The notes: generated by a model from the letters alone, not told the origin. A stretch of DNA of 64,000 bases from Bettongia penicillata ogilbyi (GCA_023548195.1 JAJHZJ010000399.1:6205100-6269099), one strand, 5' to 3'. Shown: positions 23,790 to 34,640, numbered from the stretch's first letter. Numbers and translations are program-made.

Positions 23790-23965
23790 GTGAATATAGT
23801 GCTGGATTTGAAAAGTCAGGATTGCAGTGGATCAAATGTTGCCTCAGATACAGGCTAGCTCTGTGACCTTTAGCATGTAACTTAATTACCACATGCCTCA
23901 GTGTGTAGCACAGTGCCTGACTTCTACTAGGTGCTTAAAAAATATTTGCTGGTTGTCTGATAAAA
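23790..23965 (+). repeat. MIR-type SINE with internal deletion
   Basis: 'gctggatttgaaaagtcagg', 'cctcagatacaggctagctc', 'gacctttagcatgtaactta' then jumps from 'catgcctcagt' to 'gtagcacagtgcctgac', skipping the usual middle. Ends in 'aaaaatatttgctgg'. Confidence 0.7.
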
Positions 23966-24829
23966 AACTATATTAATTAAACAAATAAATTTGTGCTCCC
24001 TACAAAGGCTAGGGTGCTCAACATTTTTATAATTGTGGGTAGGAGGTCAAGGGAGACTTCATGCAGAATTCTAAGTGCCCTTCAACACAGAATTCAACTA
24101 AATGTAACCAAACATTAATGATTATAAATGTTTTTCATAGATCTTGGTTGTTTACTTATTTTTTCTTTTTTCATAAACATTAATTAATTTAGTTTTAATT
24201 TTCGATATCCACTTCCATAAGATTTTGAGTTCCAAATTTTCTCTCCCTCCTTCCTTTCCTCCTACACCAAGACAGCATAAATCTGATAAAGGCTTCATGT
24301 ATGCATTCATATTAAACATATTTTCACAGAGGTCATGTTGCAAAGATGGATTAGAACCAATGGGAGAAATGACAAGAAAGAAGAAACAAAAACAAAAAGG
24401 CGAAACAATCTGCATTCAGACTCCATAGTTCCTTTTCTGCATGTGGACAGCATTTTCCATCATGAGTCTTTTGGAGTTGCCTTAGATCCTTGCATTGCTC
24501 AGAAGAACTAAGTCTATCAAAGTTAGTCATCCCACAATATAACTGTGATATTGCTGTACAATGTTCTCCTGCTTTGCCTCGTTTCATTCAGCATCAATTA
24601 ATGCAAAACTTTCCAGGTTTTTCTGAAGTCTGCCTGATCATCTTTTCTTATGGAACAATAGTACTACAAGGCATTCACATGCCATTACTTGTTCAGCCGT
24701 TCCACAACTGGTGAGAATTTCCTCGATTAATAATTCTTTGCCATCAAAAAAAGAACAGTTATAAATATATTTGTACGTGTGCCCTTTTCCCCTTTATATG
24801 ATACTCTCTTTTTCTGTTTCTTTTTCCTC

Positions 24830-25185
24830 CTTCTTCCCTCCCTCTCTCCCTCCCTTCTTTCCTCCCTTCCTTCCTGCCTGCCTTCCTCCCTTCCTTCCTT
24901 CCTTCCTTCCTTCCTTCCTTCCTGCCTTCCTTCCCACCTTCCTTCCTTCCTTCCTTCCTCCCTTCCTTCCTTCCTTCCTTCCTTCCTTCCTTCCTGCCTG
25001 CCTGCCTGCCTTCCTCCCTTCCTTCCATCCTTCCTTCCTTCCTTCCTGCCTTCCTTCCTTCTTTCCTTCCTTCCTCCCTTCCTTCCTTCCTTCCTTCCTC
25101 CCTTCCTTCCTTCCTTCCTCCCTTCCTTCCTTCCTTCCTTCCTTCCTTCCTTCCTTCCTGCCTGCCTGCCTTCCCTCTTTCGCTT
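24830..25185 (+). repeat. (TTCC)n microsatellite with CCTGCC and CTCC variants
   Basis: About 355 bp of tetranucleotide repeat. It creates open frames of 135-178 codons (Pro/Ser/Leu on one strand, Gly/Arg/Lys/Glu on the other) that are artefacts of the repeat. Confidence 0.97.
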
Positions 25186-25214
25186 TCTTTTCTTTCATCA
25201 TTTCTCTTCACTCA

Positions 25215-25675
25215 AAGACCAAACCTGAGAAACGGTTTCACTGTGCAGGTCACAGATTGAACCACAGTGGGTCCCTGCCCAAGCTCCACTTAATGCTTAT
25301 ATTTTGAGCCCTCCCGGCTCAGAGTGAATATCAATAGTAACTGCTTCTCTTTTGAGGAGCAACCAAGGGTCTTCCCCTCCCAGTTTTATTTTTTTTTTAA
25401 TTAAATGGGTGGTCCCGTGGCTTACCTCTTAAAGAGGCCTAATTACTGAATGAGTTTTGCCTTGTCCAACTTGAGAACCTGAAAATGACTTGGCCTGAAA
25501 AGGACCAGGGTGTCCCATTGCATCCTGAGCCGCATCCAGTTATCCTAATTAATATGTGGCCACCGGACATGAGGTTGGTGACCTTGCGCAGCCCTCCTTT
25601 GCTCAAATCAAAGTCAACTGCAAGTCATGTCATCATTTCCCTATTGTCATAATCCTCTTTGAAAATGAAAGACTA
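25215..25675 (-). repeat. Marsupial-type interspersed repeat, family not named (copy 2)
   Basis: The reverse complement matches 17910-18190: 'aaatcaaagtcaactgcaag', 'ttggtgaccttgcgcagccc' and 'ctttgaaaatgaaagac'. This copy is longer, extending left to about 25215. It lies inside a LINE-1 fragment and so is younger than that fragment. Confidence 0.7.
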
Positions 25676-26654
25676 ACCCAACCTGTACCATATCTTTAGG
25701 ATACAGACCTAGAAATGTTGCTGCTGAGTCAAAGACTATGCACAGTTTTATAACCCTTTGGGAATAGTTCAAAGTTGCTCTACAGAATGAATGGACCAGT
25801 TCACAACTCTGCCATCGGCGCATTAGTGTTCCAATATTCCCACATCCTCTCCAGCATTCAGCATTTTCCTGATTTGTCATATTAACCAATCTGATAGATG
25901 TCACATGATACCTCAGAGTTGTTCTAATTTGCATTTTTTTAATCAATAGTGATTTAGAAAATGTTTTTTTTTGTTTGTTTTTTTGCTTTGTTTTTAGTTT
26001 TAATTTCTTCATTTGAAAATGCCTGTTCATATTCTTTCACCATTTATCAATTGGGAAATGACTTGCATTCTGACAAATTTGACTCAGTTCTCTATTTTAG
26101 AAATGATATGTTTATCAGAGACATTGACTGTAAAAATTGTTTCCCAGCTTTCTGTTTCCTTTCTAATCTCTGTTGTTTTGGCTTTGTGCAAAAAAAATCT
26201 TTTCAATTTAACATAATAAAAATCATGCATTTTGCATTTCATAATATTCTTGAACTATTGTTTGGTCATAATTTTTCTATCCTCCACAAATCTGACAGGC
26301 AAACTACTTCTTGCCCAACTTGTTTGCTTGTAGTTTCAGTCCTTATATCTAAATTGTGTACCCATTTTGACCCTATCTTGGTATTAGGTAAAAGATGTTG
26401 GGCTATGCCTAGTTTCAGCAACAATGTTTTCTATTTTTCTCAGGTTTTATTAAATAGTGAGTGCCTATCCCACAAGCTGGAGGCTTTGTATTTATCAAAT
26501 AGTAGATGATTATAGTCACTGACTACTGTGCCTTGTGTACCTAACTTACTCCACAGATCCACCAGTCTGTTTCTTATCAGTAGTTTTGATGATTTTTGCT
26601 TTATAATACAATTTAGGATCTGGTATAGATAGCCTATAAATAATTTTTAAATGG

Positions 26655-26990
26655 CTTATTAGCTAAAATAAAGTCATATATATCTTATATGTAACACAGA
26701 TCTTATATATAACACAGGTCTTGTATATAACACAGGAAGTCAGTATTGAATCAAACATTTCATTAACAATGAGTCAAATTAAGATAAAATTCAGTCGTGA
26801 ATGACTCCTGAGAAAGAACTGCTCTGAGTGGTAGAATCATGTGTCTCTCTTCCTCTTCCCACAAATTCACTAGGTGATTCACTTATGAATTTTGAAAGGT
26901 TAGAAGATTGGTAGACCCTGGAGCAGAAGTGACTGATGGCAGCACTTGCATTGAGAGATGACAGACATTTGTTCAGTTATGACTGACACT
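26655..26990. other. Spacer with an 18-bp tandem repeat
   Basis: Positions 26682-26735 hold three head-to-tail copies of an 18-bp unit of the form TCTTATATRTAACACAGR. The rest is unremarkable. Confidence 0.6.
26682..26735 (+). repeat. 18-bp tandem repeat, three copies
   Basis: Units TCTTATATGTAACACAGA, TCTTATATATAACACAGG and TCTTGTATATAACACAGG follow each other without spacer. Confidence 0.85.
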
Positions 26991-26994
26991 TTTT

Positions 26995-27215
26995 GACCAG
27001 CTTAGGGATTTTCTCAGCAAAGATACTGGAGTGATTTGCCATTTTCTTTTCCCATTTAGAAGTGAGAAAATTGAGACAAAAAGGGTTAAGTGACTTGCCA
27101 GGAGTCATATACCTAGAAAATGTTTTAAGGTCAAATTCAAACTCAGGAACATGAGTCTTCCTGACTCCAGGTCCAGTGCTCTATCCACTATACCACCTAG
27201 GTGCTCATGATCAAG
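26995..27215 (-). repeat. Marsupial tRNA/RTE-type SINE, reverse orientation
   Basis: It reads 'gcaaagatactggagtgatt', 'aagtgacttgccaggagtca', 'cttcctgactccaggtccag' and 'tccactataccacctaggtg'. This is the typical reverse order of an abundant marsupial SINE, and the copy is well preserved. Confidence 0.8.
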
Positions 27216-27219
27216 AAAT

Positions 27220-27700
27220 ATGGAGAGGACAAACTAGAGACCATAAGGAAGCAGCTTCAGGAAATTCCAAAGGCACTAAGAGCCCAGCAGACAACTCTAC
27301 GTAGCTTAAGAGGTCTTTTTGAAATCTCCACCAAGGGAGATGAGAACTTGCAGTAACAGGGACTTCTGACTCTATTCTTTGGATACTTGTTCCCTCTTAT
27401 ATTTGAGCCCACTCTCCCAATGGACCTTGCGGATGTAAGGGTGGTATTCGCGGTTTGGCAAAGGGCTGAATGGGAAGAAGTATAGTGTTTCTGAAACAAC
27501 TGTCTTTGTTATATTTATTCAGTAAGTAACCTTTTGGAAGGCTAATTATTACTGTTAACCAGGGGGAAACACACTGACAACTCATGAAAAACTCACCAGT
27601 TCAGTAGAAATTCCGAGCCCATCTGGGTCACTTCCAGAATCCTAAGGGGAGTATTTAGAGACCTTCTGGGTACCAGACATGCTGGTTTGAGTGGAGAGGG
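27220..27700. other. Non-coding DNA
   Basis: No gene or named repeat seen. Confidence 0.4.
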
Positions 27701-27702
27701 AG

Positions 27703-27705
<3 letters not shown>

Positions 27706-27776
<71 letters not shown>
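27706..27776 (+). repeat. (AT)n microsatellite
   Basis: About 70 bp of pure AT dinucleotides, directly followed by a duplicated 27-bp segment. Confidence 0.97.
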
Positions 27777-27778
<2 letters not shown>

Positions 27779-27849
27779 ATATTAACAGTAGTAGTGAAAT
27801 CTAATAAACTATATATATATATTGTGTCTTTTTTATTGCAAAAATCTCA

Positions 27850-27853
<4 letters not shown>
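27776..27853 (+). repeat. Two short duplicated segments copied from downstream
   Basis: 27776-27802 is identical (27 bp) to 29110-29136, and 27821-27853 is identical (33 bp) to 29476-29508. Both are in the same orientation and order. The intervening 18 bp here replace 339 bp there. The pair is embedded between an (AT)n and a (TG)n tract. Confidence 0.95.
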
Positions 27854-27884
<31 letters not shown>

Positions 27885-27931
27885 CATATATATATATACA
27901 TATGTATGTATGTATGTATATATATATATAA
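27854..27931 (+). repeat. (TG)n / (TA)n / (TATG)n microsatellite
   Basis: A TG run up to about 27880, then ATACATATATATAT and GTATGTATG repeats. Confidence 0.9.
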
Positions 27932-27934
27932 ATT

Positions 27935-28415
27935 AAACAGAGATCATGCAATAACTCATCAAATATATTGTATTTGAGTTGTCACCTTATAATTTAAGTG
28001 GGAAAGGGCACTTGTTCAAGTCTCCACCCTTCTAGTTACTAACTGGGTCGTCTCAACAGAGAAAGTTACAACATTTCTCAATCTCAATTTTCTCAGATAT
28101 AAAAAGAGAACATAGAACATTTGTCCTTGATGTGCAACACAAGGTTGTTGTGCATCTGTAGTTTTCAAGTTTGAGGGATACTTTCTCTAACAACAAAATA
28201 GCAACATTTCCAAACTTCCTTGAGCTCTAAAATTCCTTTCTAAAACTCTTTTCCTCAGAGTCCTCTTAAAACACCCATACAAAAATCTATAGACTTTTCC
28301 CATATTTTAATAAAGAGTACATATGTACTATAGGGCCTACCCATTTGTAATAATAATAATAACTTATACAGCCCTTTATTATTTACTTACTTTGCTCATA
28401 TAAACATGCTTTATA
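27935..28415. other. Non-coding DNA
   Basis: A decayed SINE-like stretch may lie at 27990-28100; nothing else seen. Confidence 0.35.
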
Positions 28416-28419
28416 CATA

Positions 28420-28560
28420 GACAAAGCATTTATTAAGCCTTTACTTTATGGCAAGCACTCTGCTAAGTACTAGAGATGTAAAATAAAAGCAAACATGACA
28501 GTTCCTACCCCCAAAAGTTTAAATTCTAATGGGAGATAGCACTTTTAAAGTTGTTACAAA
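28420..28560 (-). repeat. MIR-type SINE-related fragment, reverse orientation
   Basis: 'catttattaagcctttactt', 'gcaagcactctgctaagtac' and 'gtttaaattctaatgggaga' is the typical reverse 3' half of the marsupial MIR-like family. Confidence 0.7.
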
Positions 28561-28564
28561 AATG

Positions 28565-29155
28565 AGTTGGAAGGATGAAAACAATCCATATCCCTTCCTG
28601 GGGAAAAATGTTTTATCCCTTTAATGTCATTTGTTCCCTGGAACTGCTGTGTACTTACAAGATATCAGTCAAATTACAATCACAAAGAAATAAAGTTAAG
28701 GATTAACCAAAAGAGAGTGTGGGAGGAGTGAGTGATAGATGTTTACTATCTAAAACATGTTGCATGTCAGAAATTTAGTAGAAGTATTGTAAAGCTGTCA
28801 ACAAAGTAAAAAGAATGAGCAAAGGGGAAAAGAGGTGATGAGAATGAGTAATAATAGTCTTAAGTGTATCATCAAAACTCTTATGATGACAAAAAACTAG
28901 GATGATGTTCCTAGCCACAATGGCAGTGTTACATAAGTAAAATTTATGAATTGGCACAGATGATCTCACACAGGTTGGGCAGGCATGATTGGGTTGTGTC
29001 TTGTGTCACCTGTGCCAATGGACTGCAATTCTACTGTATCATTTTATTAGAGTCTGTTATGTACATTAGCCAATTTGTTTCCAGAGCTGCTACACGAATG
29101 TAAATTTTCTCAATATTAACAGTAGTAGTGAAATCTCATTTGGCATCATACAAGG
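28565..29155. other. Non-coding DNA
   Basis: It contains the downstream match 29110-29136 of the duplicated segment; no gene seen. Confidence 0.5.
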
Positions 29156-29159
29156 GAGA

Positions 29160-29290
29160 CAACAAGGTAGACTAGGAAAAGCACCAGATTTTGAATCAGG
29201 AGAACTGATTCTGATTCCAAGATCTTTCATTTTACTATTTGTGTGTAAGCTTATGCAACTCACGTTGCCTCTCTGGGCATCTCTAAAGTC
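29160..29290 (+). repeat. MIR-like SINE
   Basis: 'gaaaagcaccagattttgaa', 'tcaggagaactgattctgat' and 'tgcctctctgggcatctcta' is a diverged sense tRNA-SINE. Confidence 0.55.
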
Positions 29291-29294
29291 CAAA

Positions 29295-30200
29295 ACACTC
29301 TTACTTCATCACCTCTGTCTTAAGTTTTCTTTTTAAACTATAACAGAAGATGAAAGTACACATACGACTGAGGAATTCTGAGAATGTTTTGAAAGCATTA
29401 TTAAAGAGACCTTAGAGGAAATTAGACACTTCATGACATTTTTGGGAAAACTAATCAAGAGAAACATTTTTTTCAATTGTGTCTTTTTTATTGCAAAAAT
29501 CTCAGTATTAAATATGACCATTAGAAGCAAAGTTCTTGGTGTATAAGAAGCACAGGAAAATTTCATGACTATTATCTCAACAGCACCAGAAACTTCACAT
29601 TTTGTTTGTTTTGTTAAGATTTATGGTTTTTCTGAGTAGGGAAATTGCTCAGCTATATCTATAAAGTTTTATATAGTGACAGTTGCCCAGGGGAAATGAA
29701 GATAAGTAATTTTCTTTTGTTTGCACCAGCAGCATATGTCAGTGATGGAAGTAAAACTAAGGTATTTCCGACTCATTGCTTGATTCCCTATGTCTTCATT
29801 CCCTATCAGTCTTCACCTATTTCTTGCTAATATTCAAGTGATATCTGTTTCTAAATTTAAGGAACCAATTCCTATTTGATACAAATGTTCTTTACTTAAG
29901 ATTTTGCCTCATCATGTAAGAAGGCCTCAAAGATTTGCCTTGAAAAATGATGACCCAAACCAAAGATAAGAGGCACTAGCTGTTTCATCCGAAACCATTT
30001 GAAATAAACAGCTTTTGCATCTCATCCACAATGCCTACTTTTCAGTATGTATGTGTGCAGATAAGTAGAGATGTGATAAATCTATAGCTTATATCTAGCT
30101 AGCTATGTACACATATGTACATATATACATGTGTGTATACATATATACACATGTGTCTTTACATTGTCTTACATTATGGTGACAAAAATATGATGAGGAT
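29295..30200. other. Non-coding DNA with TA/CA-rich tract
   Basis: It holds the second downstream match (29476-29508) and a TATACA-rich stretch at 30095-30155. No gene seen. Confidence 0.5.
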
Positions 30201-30204
30201 CTAA

Positions 30205-30218
30205 TAATTTGATCAGTG
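30205..30218 (+). repeat. Target-site duplication, left copy
   Basis: TAATTTGATCAGTG is repeated exactly at 34179-34192. Confidence 0.93.
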
Positions 30219-30230
30219 GTGGGGAGGAGC

Positions 30231-30238
30231 CAAGATGG
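30231..30238 (+). promoter_or_regulatory. YY1-type core motif, first unit
   Basis: CAAGATGG at +13 of the element, the same offset as in the other 5'-complete copies. A second copy sits at 31373-31380 in the internal unit. Confidence 0.5.
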
Positions 30239-30885
30239 CAGAGTAGAAAGACTCACGTATGCTAGCTCTGAATCCACAGCCCATAAATTTCCTGTAAAAA
30301 GAACTCCCTACAAATTCTGGAGCACTGCAAGCCACACACCGATGCAGTGGAAGAGATGTCCGTTCCAGAGAGCCCTGGAAAACCATCCAAAGGGGTGCAT
30401 CGCCCTCTGGACACTGAGCCCACCCCTGCGCTGCCCTGGCCGAGCAGCCTGAGAGGAGCAGATCCCAGCAGGCTTCAGGGACAGAATCTCTAGTGGCTGC
30501 GAAGGTCCCCCTGCCCACAGGTGCTACAGGTCAGTGAGAGAGACTTCTGGGCTGCCCGAGAGGGGAGCAGGGTGTCTCCGTGACTTGGGCCCCCTCAGGA
30601 GGAAGCAGAGGCAATGGTGGCCCAGGACTCCTGGAGCAGCAGGCAGGAGCTCAGGGCCATTACTGAAGGTCTCAGCATAAACCCCCTGAGGGACCCGAGC
30701 CTGGGAGGCAGCACGGCCCCCACCTGAGCACCAGAACTTAAGTTCACATTGAATAGCACCCACTCCAGCCACTGAAAGCCCTGAGGCTGGGGAGCAACAT
30801 TTGAATCTCAAACCCCAAGCACTAGTTGGGCAGATCTAGACAGGGGTGGAGAGGAATCCCAGAAGTCAAGTAAATGGCTGGGAAA

Positions 30886-31355
30886 ATGCCCAGAAAACGG
30901 AAAAAAATAAGACCATAGAAAGCTACTTTCTTGGGGGACAGATGTTCCTTCCTCCTTTCATTTCTGATGAGCAAGTACAATGCCTGCCATCATGGAAAGA
31001 GGCCTGGGGGGTCGGGGCCTATGGAGGTCGGGGCATCTCTATACCAAACACCGAGGTGGATGTCCAGTGGGTTCAGGCCATGGAAGAGCTCAAAAAGGAT
31101 TTTGAAAATAAAGTTAGACAGGTGGAAGAAAAAACTGGGAAGAAAAATGAGAGAGATGCAAGAAAAGCATGAAAAGCAGGTCAACAGTTTGCTAACGGAG
31201 ACCCCAAAAAATGCTGAAGAAAATAACACCTTGGAAAATAGGCTCACTCAATTGGCAAAAGAGGTTCAAAAAGCCAATGAGGAGAAGAATGCTTTCAAAA
31301 GCAGAATTAGTCAAATGGAAAAAGAGGTTCAAAAGCTCACTGAAGAAAATAGTTT
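30886..31355 (+). pseudogene. HAL1 ORF1, N-terminal part of first unit
   Basis: The ATG at 30886 matches the ORF1 start of the other copies (MPRK...). A 1-bp loss in the A-rich codons after it shifts the frame, so the body continues in another frame (TIESYF...AMEELKKDFENKVRQVEEK). A 1-bp gain near 31130 restores the first frame (REMQEKHEKQV...LTQLAKEVQKANEEK). The sequence stops within the coiled coil at the position of residue ~151 of the intact protein, where the second unit's G run begins. The RRM and C-terminal domain are absent from this unit. Confidence 0.85.
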
Positions 31356-32102
31356 GGGGGGGGGGGTGGAGCCAAGATGGCAGAGTACAAAGACTAACAT
31401 ATGCTAGCTCTGAACCCACAGCCCATATATTTCCTGCAAGAAGAACTCCCCACGAATTCTGGATCACTGCAAGGTGTGCAGAAACACAATGGAAAAGATT
31501 TCCATCCCAGACAGCCCTGGAGAGCCGTCCCCAGGGGTCTGTCTCGCCCCGGAAAGTGGAGTCCACCCCTGAGCTCCCCTGGCCGGGTGGACAAGAGGAG
31601 CAGATCCGAGCAGGCTTCAGAGATGGAACCTCTGGCGGCCGGGAAGTTCCCTCCTTCCACAGACGCTACAGGTCAGTGAGAGAGACGTCTGGACTGGCCA
31701 AGAGGGGAGCAGGGTGTCTCCGTGGCTCGGGCTGCCTCAGGCGGCAGCGGCAGAGGGAGCAGCAGAGGCAGCAGCAGTGGCCGGGACTCTCAGAGCAGTA
31801 GGCAGAAGTTCATGTCTCTGTATAAACCCCCTGAGGGAACTGAGCCTGGGAGATGACCCTGCACCCACCTGCTCCATTACTGAAGGTCTCTGCATAAAGC
31901 TCCTGAGGGAACTGAGCCTGGGATGCGGCCCTGCCCCCACCTGAGCACCAGAACTTAAGCTCACATTGAATAGCAGCCGCACCTGACACGGAAAGCCCTG
32001 AGTCTGGGAAGCAGCATTTAAATCTCAGACCCCAAGCACTGGCTGGGCAGATATAGGCAGGGGTGGAGAGGAATCTCAGAAGTCAAGTAACTGGCTGGCA
32101 AA
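31356..32102 (+). promoter_or_regulatory. Second, internal HAL1 5' UTR
   Basis: It starts with 11 Gs and CAAGATGG (31373-31380) and carries two copies of the ~68-bp unit (about 31815-31879 and 31880-31948). The first 5' UTR of this element has one copy (about 30660-30728) and the young HAL1s have three. LINE-1 5' UTRs act as internal promoters; activity here is unknown. Confidence 0.75.
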
Positions 32103-33168
32103 ATGCCCAGAAAAAGGAACAGATGTTCCTTCCTCCCTTCATTTCTGATGAAGAGATACAATGCTTGCCATTGGGGAAAGACGTGGAGGTTGGGGCCTCT
32201 CCATCCCAGACATCCAAGGTCAATGCCCGGTGGGCTCAAGCCCTGGGAGAGCTCAAAAAGGATTTTGAAAATCAAGTTAGACAGGTGGAGGAAAAATTGG
32301 GAAGAGAAATGAGACAGATGCAAGAAAAGCATGAAAAATGGGTCAATACCCTGCTAAAGGAGACCCAAAAAATGCTGAAGAAAATAACACCTTGAAAAAT
32401 AGGCTCACTCAATTGGCAAAAGAGGTTTAAAAAGCCAATGAGGAGAAGAATGCTTTCAAAAGCAAAATTAGTGAAATGGAAAAAGAGGTTCAAAAGCTCA
32501 CTGAAGAAAAAAGTTCTCTCAAGATTAGAATGGAACAGATGCAGTCTAATGACTTTCTGAGAAACCAAGAAATCATAAAACAAAAGCAAAAGAATGAAAA
32601 AATGGAAGAGAATGTGAAATATCTCATTGGAAAAACAACTGACCTGGAAAATAGATCCAGGAGAGACAATTTAAAAATTATGGGACTATCTGAAAGCCAT
32701 GATCAAAAAAAGAACCTAGACATCATCTTCCATGAAATTATCAAGGAAACCTGCCCTGAGATTCTAGAACCAGAGGGCAAAGTAAGAATTGAAAGAATCC
32801 ATCGGTCACCACCTGAAAGAGGGCCAAAAATAGAAATTCCTAGGAACATTGTGGCCAAAATCCAGAATTTCCAGGTCAAGGAAAAAATATTGCAAGCAGC
32901 TAGAAAGAAACAATTCCAGTATTGTGGAAATAAAATCAGGATAACTCAAGATCTAGCAGCTTCTACATTAAGGGATCGAAGTGCATGGAATAGGATATTC
33001 CAGAAGAAAAAGGAACTAGGACTAAAACCAAGGAGCACCTACCCAGAAAAACTGAGTACAATACTTCAGGGGAAAATATGGTTTTTCAATGAAACAGAGG
33101 ACTTTCAAGCATTCTTGATGAAAAGACCAGAGCTGAAAAGAAAATTTGACTTTCAAACACAAGAATGA
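32103..33168 (+). pseudogene. HAL1 ORF1 of second unit, disrupted
   Basis: The start ATG at 32103 is followed by a loss of about 36 bp relative to the first unit plus a frame change, so the N-terminus is damaged. The body is readable to about 32385, where another frameshift occurs, and a Gln codon has become TAA at 32427-32429. From the Met at 32476 an uninterrupted 230-codon frame runs to the normal stop. It contains the end of the coiled coil, the RRM start (NLKIMGLSESHDQKK), the RNIVAKIQNFQVKEKIL segment and the C-terminal domain ending KRPELKRKFDFQTQE. It cannot make full-length ORF1p. Confidence 0.88.
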
Positions 33169-34178
33169 GAAGAAGCATGAAAAAGTAAACAGCAAAGAGA
33201 AGTCAGAAGGGACTTACCAAAAGTGAACTGTTTACATTCCCACATGGAAAGACAATATTTGTAACTCTTAAAACTTTTCAGCATCTGGGTAGTAGGCGGG
33301 ACCACACACACACACACACACACACATGTACACACGTGCATGCACACACACATACACATGTATGCACGCACATACAGAGACAGAGAGCACAGAGTGAATT
33401 GAATAGGATGGACCATATCTTAAAAGAAATTAAGGTAAATGGTGAGAGAGAAATGTAGTGGGAGGAGAGAGGGTGAAATGGAATGGGGTAAATTGGAGGA
33501 AAAAAAGAGGAGAGCTGAGAAAAAAAAAAACATGAAATCTACCCTCATCACATTCGACTAAAGGAAGGAGTAAAATGCACACTCATTTTGGTATGAAAAC
33601 CTATCTTACAGTACAGGAAAGTGGGGGAGAAGGAGATAAGCAGGGAGGGAGGGATGATGGAAGGGAGGGCAATGGGAGAAGGGAGTAATTTGAAGTTGAC
33701 ACTCGGGGAGGCACAGGATCAAATGACAGAATGGAAACAATAGGGGGCAGAATAGGATGGAGGGAGATACTGTTAGTCTTACACAACACGACTGTTGTCG
33801 AAGTCATTTGCAAAACTGCACAAATGTGGCCTGTATTGAATTGCCTGCCTTCCCAGGCGGAATGGGTGGGGAGGGAGGGATGGCAAGAATTTGGAACTCA
33901 ATGTTTTAGGAACAGCTGTTGAGCATTGTTGCTGCTACTGGGAAATAAGAAATACAGTTAATGGGAAATAGAAGGTCATCTGGCCCTACAGGACAAAAGA
34001 GAAAATGGGGACAAGAGAAGGGAGGGATGATAGAAGAGAGGACAGATTGCTGATGGGGAAAATTAGAATGCTCGGTGTATTGGGGTGGGGAAGGGGATAA
34101 ATGGGGAGAAAGTTTGGAACCCTAAATTTTGTGAAAATGAATGTAAAAAGTTAAATAAATAAATTTATATTAAAAAAT
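33169..34178 (+). other. HAL1 3' UTR and tail
   Basis: The order is the same as after ORF1 at 54480. It includes a CA/TG-rich stretch (33302-33375), a purine-rich middle and a final AAATAAATAAA tail. There is no ORF2. Confidence 0.85.
33302..33330 (+). repeat. (CA)n microsatellite in HAL1 3' UTR
   Basis: About 13 CA units. The other HAL1 copies have a related but degenerate CA/TG-rich stretch at the same place. Confidence 0.9.
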
Positions 34179-34192
34179 TAATTTGATCAGTG
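34179..34192 (+). repeat. Target-site duplication, right copy
   Basis: Exact repeat of 30205-30218. Confidence 0.93.
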
Positions 34193-34194
34193 AG

Positions 34195-34640
34195 GAGATC
34201 GTAAGACATAGAGAAATTAGTGTGTTATAAGAAAGATAGTGAGGGAAGGATATCAAAGGAATATTCATGTTCTAACTCTAACTGCTCCTCTCTCGCATCG
34301 GACTCTAACTCTAAACTTAAATGCCTTCAACTCTAACTTAAACCTAAGTTTATCAACCTTTTTCATCTGCCCTTCAACAAAGAGTTTAACTGGTACACAT
34401 TGATGTGAGCTGAATGAATTATGAAGTATAATTAAGAAGAATCAACAGTGAATATGATACTGGTTTACTGTCATTTTCTAAAGACTGAATATATCATGAA
34501 ATGGAAAAATAAGGACCCTGTTCAAAAATTTTTACACAGTCATAACATATTTATATAGGTATTTAAACACAAATTCAAACTTTTAAAGACTACAGATTGG
34601 CTAGAATAACTCTTTTGTTAGTAATATATTTTGAGTAAGA
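34195..34640. other. Non-coding DNA
   Basis: A (CTAACT)-like stretch at about 34271-34350 (several ACTCTAACT-like words); nothing else seen. Confidence 0.4.

Larger units (their letters stand above)
24150..26650 (-). mobile_element. LINE-1 3'-end fragment, minus strand, interrupted
   Basis: On the plus strand this is the reverse complement of a LINE-1 terminal region. It starts with the AT-rich tail at about 24150 and passes through the segment homologous to 43560-44270 of the full-length element. It is broken by a TTCC tract (24830-25185) and an unrelated repeat (25215-25675). It resumes at about 25690 with 'gaatgaatggaccagttcac', 'ccacatcctctccagcattc' and 'ttgggaaatgacttgcattc' and runs to about 26650, ending with the conserved 'ccacagatccaccagtctgt' region. 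No usable frame is left. Confidence 0.8.
30219..34178 (+). mobile_element. Dimeric HAL1 (5'UTR-partial ORF1 | 5'UTR-ORF1-3'UTR) with a single TSD pair
   Basis: Order: first 5' UTR (30219-30885), first ORF1 N-terminal part (30886-31355), an 11-G run (31356-31366) and a second complete 5' UTR (to 32102). A second ORF1 (32103-33168), one 3' UTR and one A-rich tail follow. One perfect 14-bp TSD encloses the whole 3.96 kb, and no second 3' UTR or tail lies between the two units. The two 5' UTRs are clearly diverged from each other, so this is not a recent local tandem duplication of one sequence. Confidence 0.88.

Noticed and set aside
24759..25307. Long open frames (135-178 codons) on both strands
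   Set aside because: They are translations of the (TTCC)n tract, with period-four codon repetition and no protein character.
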